Shown: piece by piece, positions 36,561 through 45,897 of the stretch
Numbering within the stretch: the stretch's first letter is position 1
Layout: each line of letters begins with the position of its first letter
Assembly: GCF_024793895.1 (NCBI RefSeq)
Contig: NZ_JANUSB010000015.1
Coordinates: 1,178,001 to 1,242,000 of the forward strand
Reading direction: 5' to 3'
Length of the DNA stretch: 64,000 nt
Source: Serratia sp. AKBS12
GTDB lineage: Bacteria; Pseudomonadota; Gammaproteobacteria; Enterobacterales; Enterobacteriaceae
Notes under the pieces: generated by a model
What the model saw: only the letters and a program-made list of their open reading frames with translations
Told to the model about the DNA's origin: nothing
The model's database searches: none
Program-made: the position numbers and the translations under genes

Positions 36561-36884
36561 ATGAAAAAAAGAATGTTATTGCTGATGGCTATCGGTGGAT
36601 TATTCAGCAGCATGGCGATGGCGTTAACGCTGGATGAAGCCAAAACCCAGGGGCGTCTGGGAGAAACGCTGAGCGGTTATGTCGCGCCGTTAAAGCAGGA
36701 TGCGCAAACGCTGGAACTGGTCTCCCGCATCAATAACGGGCGTAGCGAACAGTATCAGCAGGTAGCGGAGGCCAATCACATCACCATTGACCAGGTGGCA
36801 CGCATGGCCGGGCAGAAACTGGTGGCGCGTGCGCAACCAGGCGAGTATGTCCGTGGCATCAATGGCCAGTGGCTAAAAAAATAA
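36561..36884 (+). CDS. ydbL: Periplasmic protein YdbL (DUF1318)
   Basis: 107 residues (108 in E. coli). Signal peptide MLLLMAIGGLFSSMAMA, then a helical domain (LTLDEAKTQGRLGETLSGYVA, RAQPGEYVRGINGQWLKK). In E. coli it acts as a chaperone-like regulator of the YdbH-YnbE bridge. GGAG before ATG; it is the third gene of the operon. The gap to azoR holds an azoR terminator. Confidence 0.93.
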   Translation: MKKRMLLLMAIGGLFSSMAMALTLDEAKTQGRLGETLSGYVAPLKQDAQTLELVSRINNGRSEQYQQVAEANHITIDQVARMAGQKLVARAQPGEYVRGINGQWLKK

Positions 36885-37046
36885 CCCAACCCGCTTATGC
36901 CGCACGCATGAGGATTGGCGGCCTGCAGCCGGCAAACCTGTCGCGTACCAATGATAAATCCGTTGGCGAACCACGCACTGGCCGACGGCGGGGCGTTAGG
37001 CAGGCAACGCACCGGTAATCCCCGGCAACGTCACGTTATGGCAGGC

Positions 37047-37076
37047 AAAAAAAACCGCTCAGGCTTGGCTGAACGG
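37047..37076 (-). terminator. azoR terminator
   Basis: Minus strand: CCGTTCAG / CTGAGCGG with a 6-nt loop and one mismatch, then T8. It lies 78 bp beyond the azoR stop. Confidence 0.72.
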
Positions 37077-37153
37077 CATGATATTTTGCGGGCAATCTGC
37101 GGCGCTGATGTGGTCGCTATTGACACAACAGCGGCTGGCGCGCCGGGCTGATA

Positions 37154-37810
<657 letters not shown>

Positions 37811-38023
37811 TTACACTCTAGGCATCTTTTTCCAACAGGGATAGCGGAATATTTCGAGATCTTTGTTCGATTTTATTGAATAACTTGCCGCAGGCTAACC
37901 AGAGGAATTATGGGCAGAAAACAGCTTGTGATACCCTGTGCATCTATTGCTGAAAAATAGCTAAAATCATTCTATACCGTTACCGGCAGCGCGCCCGGCA
38001 GCGTGAAACAAGGAATACCGAAC

Positions 38024-41000
38024 GTGAAATCTTCGCTCGCGGCATTATCATCCCAATTGGATGATCTGATGCTCCGTGATCAACAGCGTCTCCGGCGTCG
38101 GCTGCTTGGCGCACGAAAAGTCAAAAATCCCGAAGCTCTGCAGGCCATCGCCGCCGAGCTCGAACACGATATCGCCGTCGCCTTGCAGAAAGTGCAATCG
38201 CGTGCCGCCTCATGTCCAAGCATCAGCTATCCGGCGAATCTGCCGGTCAGTCAGAAAAAGCAGGAGATCCTCAAGGCGATCCGCGACCATCAGGTGGTGA
38301 TCGTTGCCGGGGAAACCGGTTCGGGCAAAACCACCCAGCTACCTAAGATGTGTCTGGAACTGGGTCGTGGCGTCAAAGGGCTGATCGGCCATACTCAGCC
38401 GCGCCGGCTGGCGGCGCGCACCGTCGCCAACCGCATTGCCGACGAGCTGGACACACCGCTCGGTGGCAGCGTCGGCTATAAAGTGCGTTTTAACGATCAG
38501 GTGGGGGAGCAGTCGCTGGTCAAACTGATGACCGACGGTATCCTGCTGGCAGAAATCCAGCAGGATCGGCTGTTGATGCAATACGACACGCTGATTATCG
38601 ATGAAGCGCATGAACGCAGCCTGAATATTGATTTCATACTCGGTTATCTACGCGAACTGTTGCCCAAACGCCCGGATTTAAAGGTGATCATTACCTCGGC
38701 AACCATCGATCCCCAGCGTTTTTCCCGCCACTTCAACAATGCGCCGATCGTCGAGGTTTCCGGACGTACCTATCCGGTTGAAGTGCGTTATCGACCGGTG
38801 GTTGACGACGCCGATGACGGCGAGCGCGATCAGTTACAGGCAATTTTTGATGCGGTAGACGAACTGGGGCGTGCCGGACCGGGGGATATCCTGATCTTTA
38901 TGAGCGGTGAGCGTGAAATTCGCGACACCGCCGATGCGCTCAACCGACTCAATCTGCCGCACACCGAGGTGTTACCGCTGTATGCACGGCTGTCGAACAG
39001 CGAGCAGAACCGGGTCTTCCAGTCACACCATGGCCGTCGCATCGTGCTGGCGACCAACGTTGCGGAAACTTCACTCACCGTACCGGGCATCAAATACGTG
39101 ATCGATCCCGGCACTGCGCGCATTAGCCGCTACAGTTTCCGTACCAAGGTGCAGCGTCTGCCGATAGAACCGATTTCTCAGGCGTCGGCCAACCAGCGTA
39201 AAGGGCGTTGCGGCCGTGTTTCGGAAGGGATTTGCATTCGCCTGTATTCGGAGCAGGATTTCTTGTCGCGGCCGGCGTTTACCGACCCGGAAATCCTGCG
39301 AACCAACCTGGCGTCGGTCATTTTGCAGATGACCTCGCTTGGGCTTGGCGATATTGCCGCATTCCCGTTCGTTGAAGCGCCGGATAAGCGCAATATTCAG
39401 GATGGTGTCCGACTGCTGGAAGAGCTCGGCGCGATCAATACGCTGGAAAACGGTCATTACCAACTGACGCAACAAGGGCGTCAGTTGGCGCAGTTACCGA
39501 TCGATCCGCGTCTGGCCCGCATGGTGCTGGAGGCGCGTAACAGCGGCAGCGTACGCGAAATAATGATCATCACCGCAGCGCTGTCGATTCAGGATCCGCG
39601 TGAACGGCCGATGGACAAACAGCAGGCCTCCGACGAGAAGCACCGACGCTTTGCCGACAAGGATTCGGATTTCATCGCTTTCGTCAACCTGTGGAACTAC
39701 CTGCAAGAACAGCAGAAAGCGCTGTCATCCAGCCAGTTCCGCCGGCTGTGCCGCACCGACTACCTCAACTATTTGCGGGTGCGCGAATGGCAGGACATCT
39801 ATACCCAGCTTCGTCAGGTGGTGAAGGAACTGGGCTTGCCGATCAACAGCGAGCCGTCTGATTACCGCAGCGTGCATCTGGCGCTGTTGACCGGTTTACT
39901 GTCACATATCGGCCAGAAAGATGCCGACAAACAGGAGTACAGCGGAGCGCGCAATGCGCGTTTTGCCATTTTCCCCGGTTCCGGGCTGTTCAAGAAGCCG
40001 CCGAAATGGGTGATGGTGGCGGAACTGGTGGAAACCAGCAAGCTGTGGGGGCGCATTGCCGCCCGCATCGAACCGGAATGGATCGAACCGCTGGCACAGC
40101 ATTTGGTCAAGCATCATTACAGTGAGCCGCATTGGTCGAAATCGCAGGGGGCGGTAATGGCCAGCGAAAAAGTGACGCTATTCGGCCTGCCGATCGTCGC
40201 CGCGCGGCAGGTCAATTACAGCAACCTCGATCCGTTGCTGTGTCGTGAGCTGTTTATTCGTCATGCGCTGGTCGAAGGGGATTGGCAGACGCGCCACGCG
40301 TTCTTCAGTGCCAACCTTAAACTGCGCGCCGAAGTAGAAGAGCTGGAACATAAATCACGCCGGCGCGATATTCTGGTGGATGACGAGACGTTATTCAGCT
40401 TCTACGACCGGCGTATTCCGTCGGACGTGGTCTCGGGGCGTCACTTTGATCGCTGGTGGAAACAGACTGCCCGGCAGCAGCCGGAGTTGCTCAACTTTGA
40501 AAAAGAGATGTTGATCAAGCAGGGGGCCAACCAGATCAGCGCGTTGGATTACCCGAACTTCTGGCATCAGGGCAATCTCAAGCTGCGGCTGACCTATCAG
40601 TTTGAACCGGGCACCGATGCGGATGGCGTCACGGTGCACATTCCGCTGGCAATCCTCAATCAGGTTGACGATGCGGGCTTTGAATGGCAAATCCCCGGCA
40701 TTCGGCGCGAACTGGTGATTGCGTTGATCAAATCGCTGCCCAAGCCGGTCCGCCGTAACTTTGTTCCCGCGCCAAACTATGCCGAAGCCTTCCTTGGCCG
40801 TGCTACGCCGCTGGAAATGCCGCTGCTGGATTCACTGGAGCGTGAACTGCGGCGCATGACCGGGGTGACGGTGTCACGTGATGATTGGCAATGGGATCAG
40901 GTCGCCGAACATCTCAAGATGACTTTCCGCGTGGTGGGTGACAAACACCAGACGCTGCGTGAGGGTAAGGACCTGGCGGCGTTGAAACTGCAACTGAAAG

Positions 41001-41911
41001 AAAAAGTGCAGGAAACGCTGTCGGCGGTGGCGGACGACGGGCTTGAGCAAAGCGATCTGCATATCTGGAGCTTTGGTAAATTGCCCGAGTTTTATGAGCA
41101 GAAGCGCGGTGGTTATTCGGTAAAGGCCTATCCGGCGCTGGTCGATGAAAAAGACAGCGTGGCGATCCGCCTGTTTGACAGTGAACAGGAACAACGGCAG
41201 GCCATGTGGCGCGGTACACGCCGTTTGCTGCTGCTTAATGTGCCGTCGCCCATCAAGTACCTGCATGAGAAACTACCGAACAAGGCCAAACTGGGACTCT
41301 ATTTTAACCCGTACGGCAAAGTACTGGATTTGATTGACGACTGCATTTCCTGCGGTATCGACAAGCTGATCGCTGAAAACGGCGGCCCGGTGTGGCAGGA
41401 GCAGGATTTTGCCCGCTTGCAGGAGCGAATTCGTGCCGATTTGAACGAAACGGTGGTTAACGTCGCCAAGCAGGTGGAACAGATCCTGACCACGGTGTTC
41501 AATATCAACAAGCGATTGAAAGGGCGGGTAGACATGTCGCTGGCCCTGGCGCTGTCGGACATTAAAACTCAGCTGGGCGGATTGATCTATCGCGGTTTCG
41601 TCACCAATAACGGCTGGAAGCGTTTGCCGGACACGCTGCGTTATCTGCAGGCCATCGAACGTCGTCTGGAGAAGCTGGCGATCGATCCGCATCGCGACCG
41701 TGCGCAGATGTTGCGGGTTGAGCAGGTGCAGCAGGCCTGGCAGCAATGGCTGAACAAACTGCCGCCAAAGCGCCGTGAGGACGACGAAGTCAAGGAGGTG
41801 CGTTGGATGATTGAAGAACTGCGCGTGAGCCTGTTTGCCCAGCAGCTAGGAACACCGTATCCGATTTCCGACAAGCGTATCTTGCAGACCATTGAGCAGC
41901 TATCGGCCTAG
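38024..41911 (+). CDS. hrpA: ATP-dependent RNA helicase HrpA
   Basis: 1295 residues (1300 in E. coli). DEAH-box helicase: motif I GETGSGKTTQ, Ia TQPRR, II DEAHERS, III SAT, V TNVAETSLT, VI QRKGRCGR, then HA2 and OB-like domains and a long C-terminal part. HrpA resolves stalled and collided ribosomes and processes some mRNAs. Start chosen is GTG 38024: AAGGA stands 9 nt upstream, and the earlier GTG 38003 in the same frame has none. Confidence 0.96.
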   Translation: MKSSLAALSSQLDDLMLRDQQRLRRRLLGARKVKNPEALQAIAAELEHDIAVALQKVQSRAASCPSISYPANLPVSQKKQEILKAIRDHQVVIVAGETGSGKTTQLPKMCLELGRGVKGLIGHTQPRRLAARTVANRIADELDTPLGGSVGYKVRFNDQVGEQSLVKLMTDGILLAEIQQDRLLMQYDTLIIDEAHERSLNIDFILGYLRELLPKRPDLKVIITSATIDPQRFSRHFNNAPIVEVSGRTYPVEVRYRPVVDDADDGERDQLQAIFDAVDELGRAGPGDILIFMSGEREIRDTADALNRLNLPHTEVLPLYARLSNSEQNRVFQSHHGRRIVLATNVAETSLTVPGIKYVIDPGTARISRYSFRTKVQRLPIEPISQASANQRKGRCGRVSEGICIRLYSEQDFLSRPAFTDPEILRTNLASVILQMTSLGLGDIAAFPFVEAPDKRNIQDGVRLLEELGAINTLENGHYQLTQQGRQLAQLPIDPRLARMVLEARNSGSVREIMIITAALSIQDPRERPMDKQQASDEKHRRFADKDSDFIAFVNLWNYLQEQQKALSSSQFRRLCRTDYLNYLRVREWQDIYTQLRQVVKELGLPINSEPSDYRSVHLALLTGLLSHIGQKDADKQEYSGARNARFAIFPGSGLFKKPPKWVMVAELVETSKLWGRIAARIEPEWIEPLAQHLVKHHYSEPHWSKSQGAVMASEKVTLFGLPIVAARQVNYSNLDPLLCRELFIRHALVEGDWQTRHAFFSANLKLRAEVEELEHKSRRRDILVDDETLFSFYDRRIPSDVVSGRHFDRWWKQTARQQPELLNFEKEMLIKQGANQISALDYPNFWHQGNLKLRLTYQFEPGTDADGVTVHIPLAILNQVDDAGFEWQIPGIRRELVIALIKSLPKPVRRNFVPAPNYAEAFLGRATPLEMPLLDSLERELRRMTGVTVSRDDWQWDQVAEHLKMTFRVVGDKHQTLREGKDLAALKLQLKEKVQETLSAVADDGLEQSDLHIWSFGKLPEFYEQKRGGYSVKAYPALVDEKDSVAIRLFDSEQEQRQAMWRGTRRLLLLNVPSPIKYLHEKLPNKAKLGLYFNPYGKVLDLIDDCISCGIDKLIAENGGPVWQEQDFARLQERIRADLNETVVNVAKQVEQILTTVFNINKRLKGRVDMSLALALSDIKTQLGGLIYRGFVTNNGWKRLPDTLRYLQAIERRLEKLAIDPHRDRAQMLRVEQVQQAWQQWLNKLPPKRREDDEVKEVRWMIEELRVSLFAQQLGTPYPISDKRILQTIEQLSA

Positions 41912-41930
41912 ATAACAGGGCATATGGCCA

Positions 41931-41969
41931 CGCAGCCGGTAGCCGTTACCGGCTGCGCGTTATTTTTTT
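41931..41969. terminator. hrpA terminator, overlapping the ydgD stop
   Basis: Perfect 11-bp stem CGCAGCCGGTA / TACCGGCTGCG, loop GCCGT, then CGTTATTTTTTT. The T-run covers the TAA of ydgD on the other strand, so the two genes are packed tail to tail. Confidence 0.92.
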
Positions 41970-42781
41970 GCCGCTAGGGTGCGTAACTGTTGATAAATGG
42001 CGGTGACCGCCAATGCCCGATTATCTGCGCGGTATCGGTCTTTCGCCGCCGGTGCCGAGCTTTGGATGGCGATCAGTCGCCAGCCGTCAGCAGTTTTCAG
42101 CAACAGCGGAGAACCGCTGTCGCCCGGCAGCGTATCGCACTGGTGCGATAACACCCCTTGCTGCGCCCAGCCGGTAACTTTGCAATTCTGATGGCTGTAA
42201 AGATCGTCCAAATGATCTTCCGGATAACCGGCCTGGGTAATCAGCCGCCTGGCCTGTTTCATCGCTTGCGTCAGGGCTTTGTTGTCACCTTGCCACAGCG
42301 GTAACGGCTTGATCGGCAGCGGTGCGGGGTCCCTCAGGCGGATAAGGGCAAAATCATAGGCTGCCGCCGAGGGGGGAACAATCCAGCCGTCACCGTCCGG
42401 TTTGAGTTTTTTACCCAGCCGCGGATCAACCAGCGTTTCGATGTTTTCGGTTTGATAAGCCCAGCCATGATGCTGAGCGATAAAGCGCAGCGCTATCGCC
42501 TTGTCCAGGGCGCCAGGCGGTGCTAGCACACAGTGTCCTGCGGTCAACGCCAAATGTGTGGATATCAGCGTAGCGGTACACAGGTTACCGCTGGCGGTTT
42601 CTAACTGGCCAATTGCCTGCCAGGGCCAGCCATTGGTATCGCTGACTTTGATGCGATCATCTTTGCCGAAAAACAGACGGGTTTGCTCGGCCATCGACGT
42701 ATCGGAAGGGCTATCAGCCCGAACTGTCCAGGTCATCACAAGCGGAAATGAGCACAACAACATTAACACGGATCTGCGCAT
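41960..42781 (-). CDS. ydgD: Periplasmic trypsin-like serine protease YdgD
   Basis: 273 residues, the same length as E. coli YdgD. Signal peptide [22 protein letters not shown]. Catalytic triad visible: His in [10 protein letters not shown], Asp in AYDFALIRL, Ser in [13 protein letters not shown]. Two extra cysteine pairs are probable (Cys in NLCTATL and AGHC; Cys in HQNCKV and HQCDT). ATG 42781 is chosen because the earlier in-frame codons lie before the signal peptide. It is downstream of asr, as in E. coli. Substrate unknown. Confidence 0.88.
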   Translation of the reverse strand: MRRSVLMLLCSFPLVMTWTVRADSPSDTSMAEQTRLFFGKDDRIKVSDTNGWPWQAIGQLETASGNLCTATLISTHLALTAGHCVLAPPGALDKAIALRFIAQHHGWAYQTENIETLVDPRLGKKLKPDGDGWIVPPSAAAYDFALIRLRDPAPLPIKPLPLWQGDNKALTQAMKQARRLITQAGYPEDHLDDLYSHQNCKVTGWAQQGVLSHQCDTLPGDSGSPLLLKTADGWRLIAIQSSAPAAKDRYRADNRALAVTAIYQQLRTLAAKK

Positions 42782-42910
42782 AGATCTTTCGCCTGATAAA
42801 TACGGGTCATCCATAAACTTATTGAATGTTCACTATAGACTGAAATCATCATTCTGGGGATGGTCGTTAATTGATTTTTCAATAAATTCTTATGCGTTAC
42901 GACAGGAAAA

Positions 42911-42991
42911 TCACAGATAAAAAATGGTGGCGATCAGCCCGCAGACAATCAGGGCAACCAAGATGATTTCGAATAAATAACGACGCAGCAT
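42911..42991 (-). CDS. ydgU: YdgU-like small membrane protein
   Basis: 26 residues, too short for ordinary gene calling: MLRRYLFEIILVALIVCGLI, then ATIFYL. One membrane helix with a basic N-terminus, and AGGGG about 10 nt before ATG 42991. It lies 17 bp beyond the asr terminator on the same strand, between asr and ydgD, the position of the small acid-induced ydgU gene of E. coli, which its pattern resembles. Read-through from asr is the likely route of expression. Identification rests on position and look, not on an alignment. Confidence 0.7.
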   Translation of the reverse strand: MLRRYLFEIILVALIVCGLIATIFYL

Positions 42992-43007
42992 CAATGAGAA
43001 CCCCTGA

Positions 43008-43032
43008 TAAAAAACACCCGGCGAACCGGGTG
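43008..43032 (-). terminator. asr terminator
   Basis: Minus strand: CACCCGG, loop TTCG, CCGGGTG, then T6-7. A stable TTCG tetraloop hairpin 19 bp after the asr stop; it is probably leaky so that the ydgU-like gene is reached. Confidence 0.93.
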
Positions 43033-43051
43033 TGAAACAAGGTGGCTGAGG

Positions 43052-43327
43052 TTAGGCTGCCGGTGCGCTGGCCGCTTTTTTATGGCTGGCTTTTTTATGC
43101 TGCTTTTTGGCTGCCTGGGCTTTCTGAGCTGGCGCTTTTTTAGCGCTGGCCTTCACCTGCTTCTTGGCGGCCTGCGCTTTCTGCTCGGTGGTTTTCTTGG
43201 CATGGTGTTTGGTGACGTGCGACGATTTAGCCGGTGCGCTATGCGCGGTGGTAGCCGCGTCGGCAGCAAACGCCACAGAAGACAAACCCATTGCAGCGGC
43301 GACAACCAGAGCTAATACTTTTTTCAT
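43052..43327 (-). CDS. asr: Acid shock protein Asr
   Basis: 91 residues. Signal peptide [21 protein letters not shown], then a simple Ala/Lys/Gln/His-rich chain with KAQAAKKQ and similar repeats, which is disordered and very basic, as in E. coli Asr. Asr is periplasmic, strongly induced by acid and acts as a chaperone-like protein. In E. coli asr needs RstA-RstB, whose genes are 5 kb away here, but no sharp RstA box was recognised in 43328-43600. GAGGATG precedes ATG 43327. Confidence 0.92.
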   Translation of the reverse strand: MKKVLALVVAAAMGLSSVAFAADAATTAHSAPAKSSHVTKHHAKKTTEQKAQAAKKQVKASAKKAPAQKAQAAKKQHKKASHKKAASAPAA

Positions 43328-43600
43328 TATTACATCCTCAAATGACAGTTTATCTATCAACCCACTACGGGGCCGGTGAAAAAATCATAGAGCAATGCGT
43401 CGGGGCGTTCCGTGAGTGATTGGTTTCGGCGTGTAACGGTATGTATAGCAGGGCAGGCTCGCTACGGTGCTTGATGTTCGCGGCGCGACATTGACGCCGG
43501 GGTGGAACGGCCATTACGTAATTACCTTTGTAATGAAACGAAACCGCCAACCTATCGTTGGTAATCTAACGGTTGACGGTATTCCAAGCTTAATAAAGGG

Positions 43601-44635
43601 CTAATTCTCTTCGTTAGGATCAATAATTTCCCAACTGCTACCATTGGACATATACATCAACTGCTGCCCCTTGTTTACCTGCGTAATACCTCCGTTGACA
43701 TGAACCGATGAGCTATAACCAGCACGATGATCGACAAAAATTGATTTCCATTTGACCGCGTAGGGCGGCGGGAAATGAATATTCGGTGCCCATGAGCCGT
43801 CCTGTGAGTAAATAACTGCCAAATCATGGTTGTGTAACGTTTCAGCGAGGGTATCTGCGGCCAAATTGCTACCGTTGACAATTGATACCCTAGGCGCACT
43901 TGGCGAAGCTACAGCCCCAAGATTACTGACCGTATTGATGCAGGCGTCATCATTACATGCTGCTTGAACCACATAGGGATCATTGCAGTTTCCATAGGTA
44001 TGGGTTCGCTGCTCGGCCTTTGTTTTATCGTCGCCTATGGGATTTAGAAAAATCGAGCTTTGTGCCCCCATCACATAACAGGAGGAAAGTTGGCCATTCC
44101 CTTGGGAATATTCCTCAACGAAGCCGGAAGAGGAGTGCAACTTACCGAATGAATCTGGCACTTCGATCACGCCTACCGTGGTCGTTGTGCCATCCATCAG
44201 ATCGGTCACTACCCCTGTCACCAGGTTGCCATTTTTGGAAACATCCAATTTGTATTGATGTCCGACTTTCCACGAGATCTCAATTTGGCATTGTACCCCT
44301 GAACCTTCGTGACTGAAGTAGTTACATTCACCGCCTTTCCACCCTGTTGCCTGCCAGATAGAGTAATTAAAGGCGTGAACTCTATTGCCTCTATTTTGTA
44401 AACCAATATACCCACCATCTCCCTGTTTGAAAAAGAACTGGTTGGCCCAGTAATAATGAGAGTCTTTCCCCCCATCGTTATTTACCTGCTGAAAAAAAGA
44501 TAATTTATTAAACTCTGCATTGTCAGGCCACGTATGTTCTACCGAAACAATGCCACCCGCTACAACGGCATGAGTTAGCGGACTTATCAACAATAATAAA
44601 GGTACTGCCGAGGCTTTGGTGATTTTATAACGCAT
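43601..44635 (-). CDS. Secreted DUF3472-like protein
   Basis: 344 residues. A signal peptide (1-23, ending LTHAVVA) leads into a beta-rich domain of the DUF3472 type: HYYWANQFFFKQGDGGYIGLQ and FNYSIWQATGWKGGECNYFSHEG. A distinct C-terminal part (about 240-344) has a HFPPPYAVKWKSIFVDHRAGYSSSVHV word and contains few cysteines. It has no catalytic motif I recognise; carbohydrate binding is a guess. Base composition is more AT-rich than the flanking genes and the Tn3 remnant stands 130 bp away, so recent acquisition is plausible. ATG 44635 is preceded by AGAG. Confidence 0.62.
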   Translation of the reverse strand: MRYKITKASAVPLLLLISPLTHAVVAGGIVSVEHTWPDNAEFNKLSFFQQVNNDGGKDSHYYWANQFFFKQGDGGYIGLQNRGNRVHAFNYSIWQATGWKGGECNYFSHEGSGVQCQIEISWKVGHQYKLDVSKNGNLVTGVVTDLMDGTTTTVGVIEVPDSFGKLHSSSGFVEEYSQGNGQLSSCYVMGAQSSIFLNPIGDDKTKAEQRTHTYGNCNDPYVVQAACNDDACINTVSNLGAVASPSAPRVSIVNGSNLAADTLAETLHNHDLAVIYSQDGSWAPNIHFPPPYAVKWKSIFVDHRAGYSSSVHVNGGITQVNKGQQLMYMSNGSSWEIIDPNEEN

Positions 44636-44762
44636 GGCTTTTGCTCTTTATTTGATAATGGTGGTTGTTAGATGAAGTTACATTTATTCCGAGTAATATG
44701 AAAATATTGGCTCGAGCAGACAGTATTGAAATCAGTAACTAATGTACACTAAAGTTTTCTCT

Positions 44763-45020
44763 TTAATGAGTGATGAAATATATGAAAATTATGTACTCGA
44801 AGGAATAATGACCGAGCATATTGATATGTCTGTGGCAAAGTGGTGAGAGGTGTGCGATATCTTTATCATTCAGGGGCTCATCCTGTGCCCGGAGATGATC
44901 CAGGGCAGTCTGAATATAAATAGTGTTCCATAACACAACGGTGTTAGTAACCAGATCCAGAGCTCCCAGTTGGTCTTCCTGACTGTCGGTATCGCTCCAG
45001 AAAACTAAGCTTTGATCCAT
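44763..45020 (-). pseudogene. Tn3-family transposase C-terminal remnant
   Basis: 85 codons. The middle (residues about 11-75: SQEDQLGALDLVTNTVVLWN, IYIQTALDHLRAQDEPLNDK, IAHLSPLCHRHINMLGHYSF) is clearly the C-terminal end of a Tn3-type DDE transposase. The first residues (MDQSLVFWSDTD) and the last ten (EYIIFIYFITH) do not belong to it. All of the catalytic part is gone and so is the true C-terminus, so the fragment is dead. It marks a past insertion in this region. Confidence 0.85.
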
Positions 45021-45188
45021 GATGCTTTATTCATTAAATATCCTTAACTTAAACTTAACGTAAACAAAAAATATATAATTATTATACCTTTCCAATCTAG
45101 GCTTGATTCTTCTCGAAAAGAGAGCTATTGATGGGTGAATTTACAAAAGCTTACACAAGGTTAACTAAATAATCAAAAGGAGTTGTTT

Positions 45189-45551
45189 ATGAAAGTTATT
45201 GATTCTTCAATGTTAAGTTTTGTTTCTGGTGGCCGAGGCAACAATGGCGGTGACCGTGTTGATAATGGTGGCCGTAGTGCTTCAACTAACTATGGTGGCC
45301 AGGCTAATGGTTTTGTTAGCAATACGTCAGCTGCCGGCCAGGGGTTAGGCCAAGGGGATTGTTCAAACGGCGTAGCCAGTGGTGTTCTTGGTGGTATTGC
45401 TTCCAGAACTCTTGTCGGATTTGGTATAGGCCTTGCTGCTGGGACTATCGGAGGCGGCTGTTTCAAAGACGCAGGAAACAATAACAGCAGTAGCAAGGGC
45501 GGCAACAGCAATTGTGGTAATGGTGGGATCGGCGGTTCCTGTACTCGCTGA
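45189..45551 (+). CDS. Putative class II microcin precursor
   Basis: 120 residues from ATG 45189; AAAAGGAG ends 6 nt before it. Residues 1-15 (MKVIDSSMLSFVSGG) are a double-glycine leader with hydrophobic residues at -4, -7 and -8, like the leaders cut by peptidase-containing ABC exporters. The 105-residue mature part is rich in Gly, Asn and Ser, with four cysteines (C58, C91, C109, C118) that could form two disulfides, and a GxxxG-type hydrophobic stretch at about 62-90 (LGGIASRTLVGFGIGLAAGT). This is the plan of plasmid-type microcins such as MccV and MccL. The following gene looks like an immunity protein. Two-peptide or non-toxic double-glycine peptides remain possible. Confidence 0.72.
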   Translation: MKVIDSSMLSFVSGGRGNNGGDRVDNGGRSASTNYGGQANGFVSNTSAAGQGLGQGDCSNGVASGVLGGIASRTLVGFGIGLAAGTIGGGCFKDAGNNNSSSKGGNSNCGNGGIGGSCTR

Positions 45552-45615
45552 TTAGATTATATGATTGTTAGAGTCACTGGCAATGACTCTAATTCTTAAG
45601 ACAAAAGGTGATGAT

Positions 45616-45843
45616 ATGAATAGTGATAAGAAATGGTATTATGTGTATGCACTAATATCGCTTCTAATTATTCCTTTGCTTTATCGTAGTGTCGGGATTT
45701 TTAGCTATTGGTATTATGAGATCCCAAAAGAATTATCATTACTGATTTTGTTTTTTGTTGTACCAGTTGGAACTTATGTTTGCGTAAAAAAAATTATAGT
45801 AGCCATTAAATTCATATTGGCAACTAACAACAATGGGAATTGA
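45616..45843 (+). CDS. Candidate microcin immunity protein (two membrane helices)
   Basis: 75 residues, ATG 45616 with AAGGTG 5 nt before it, 64 bp after the microcin stop and on the same strand. Two membrane helices are visible: about 8-30 (VYALISLLIIPLLYRSVGIF) and 40-58 (LSLLILFFVVPVGTYVCVK), with Lys-rich ends and very few charged residues between. Immunity proteins of class II microcins have this form and position. It matched no family I know, and codon use is AT-rich as in the microcin. Function is inferred only from context. Confidence 0.6.
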   Translation: MNSDKKWYYVYALISLLIIPLLYRSVGIFSYWYYEIPKELSLLILFFVVPVGTYVCVKKIIVAIKFILATNNNGN

Positions 45844-45897
45844 CGCTGCCATTCTGGCGGACTTTGGAGTGAACATATCAAAAACAGGCAATTACAC

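Noticed and set aside
43328-43600. RstA box upstream of asr
   Set aside because: The TTACGTAATTACC stretch near 43515 is only vaguely like the TACATNTNGTTACA consensus.
44218-44475. 85-codon minus-strand frame inside the DUF3472-like gene
   Set aside because: Overlaps the longer gene with a signal peptide in another frame on the same strand; no start signal of its own.
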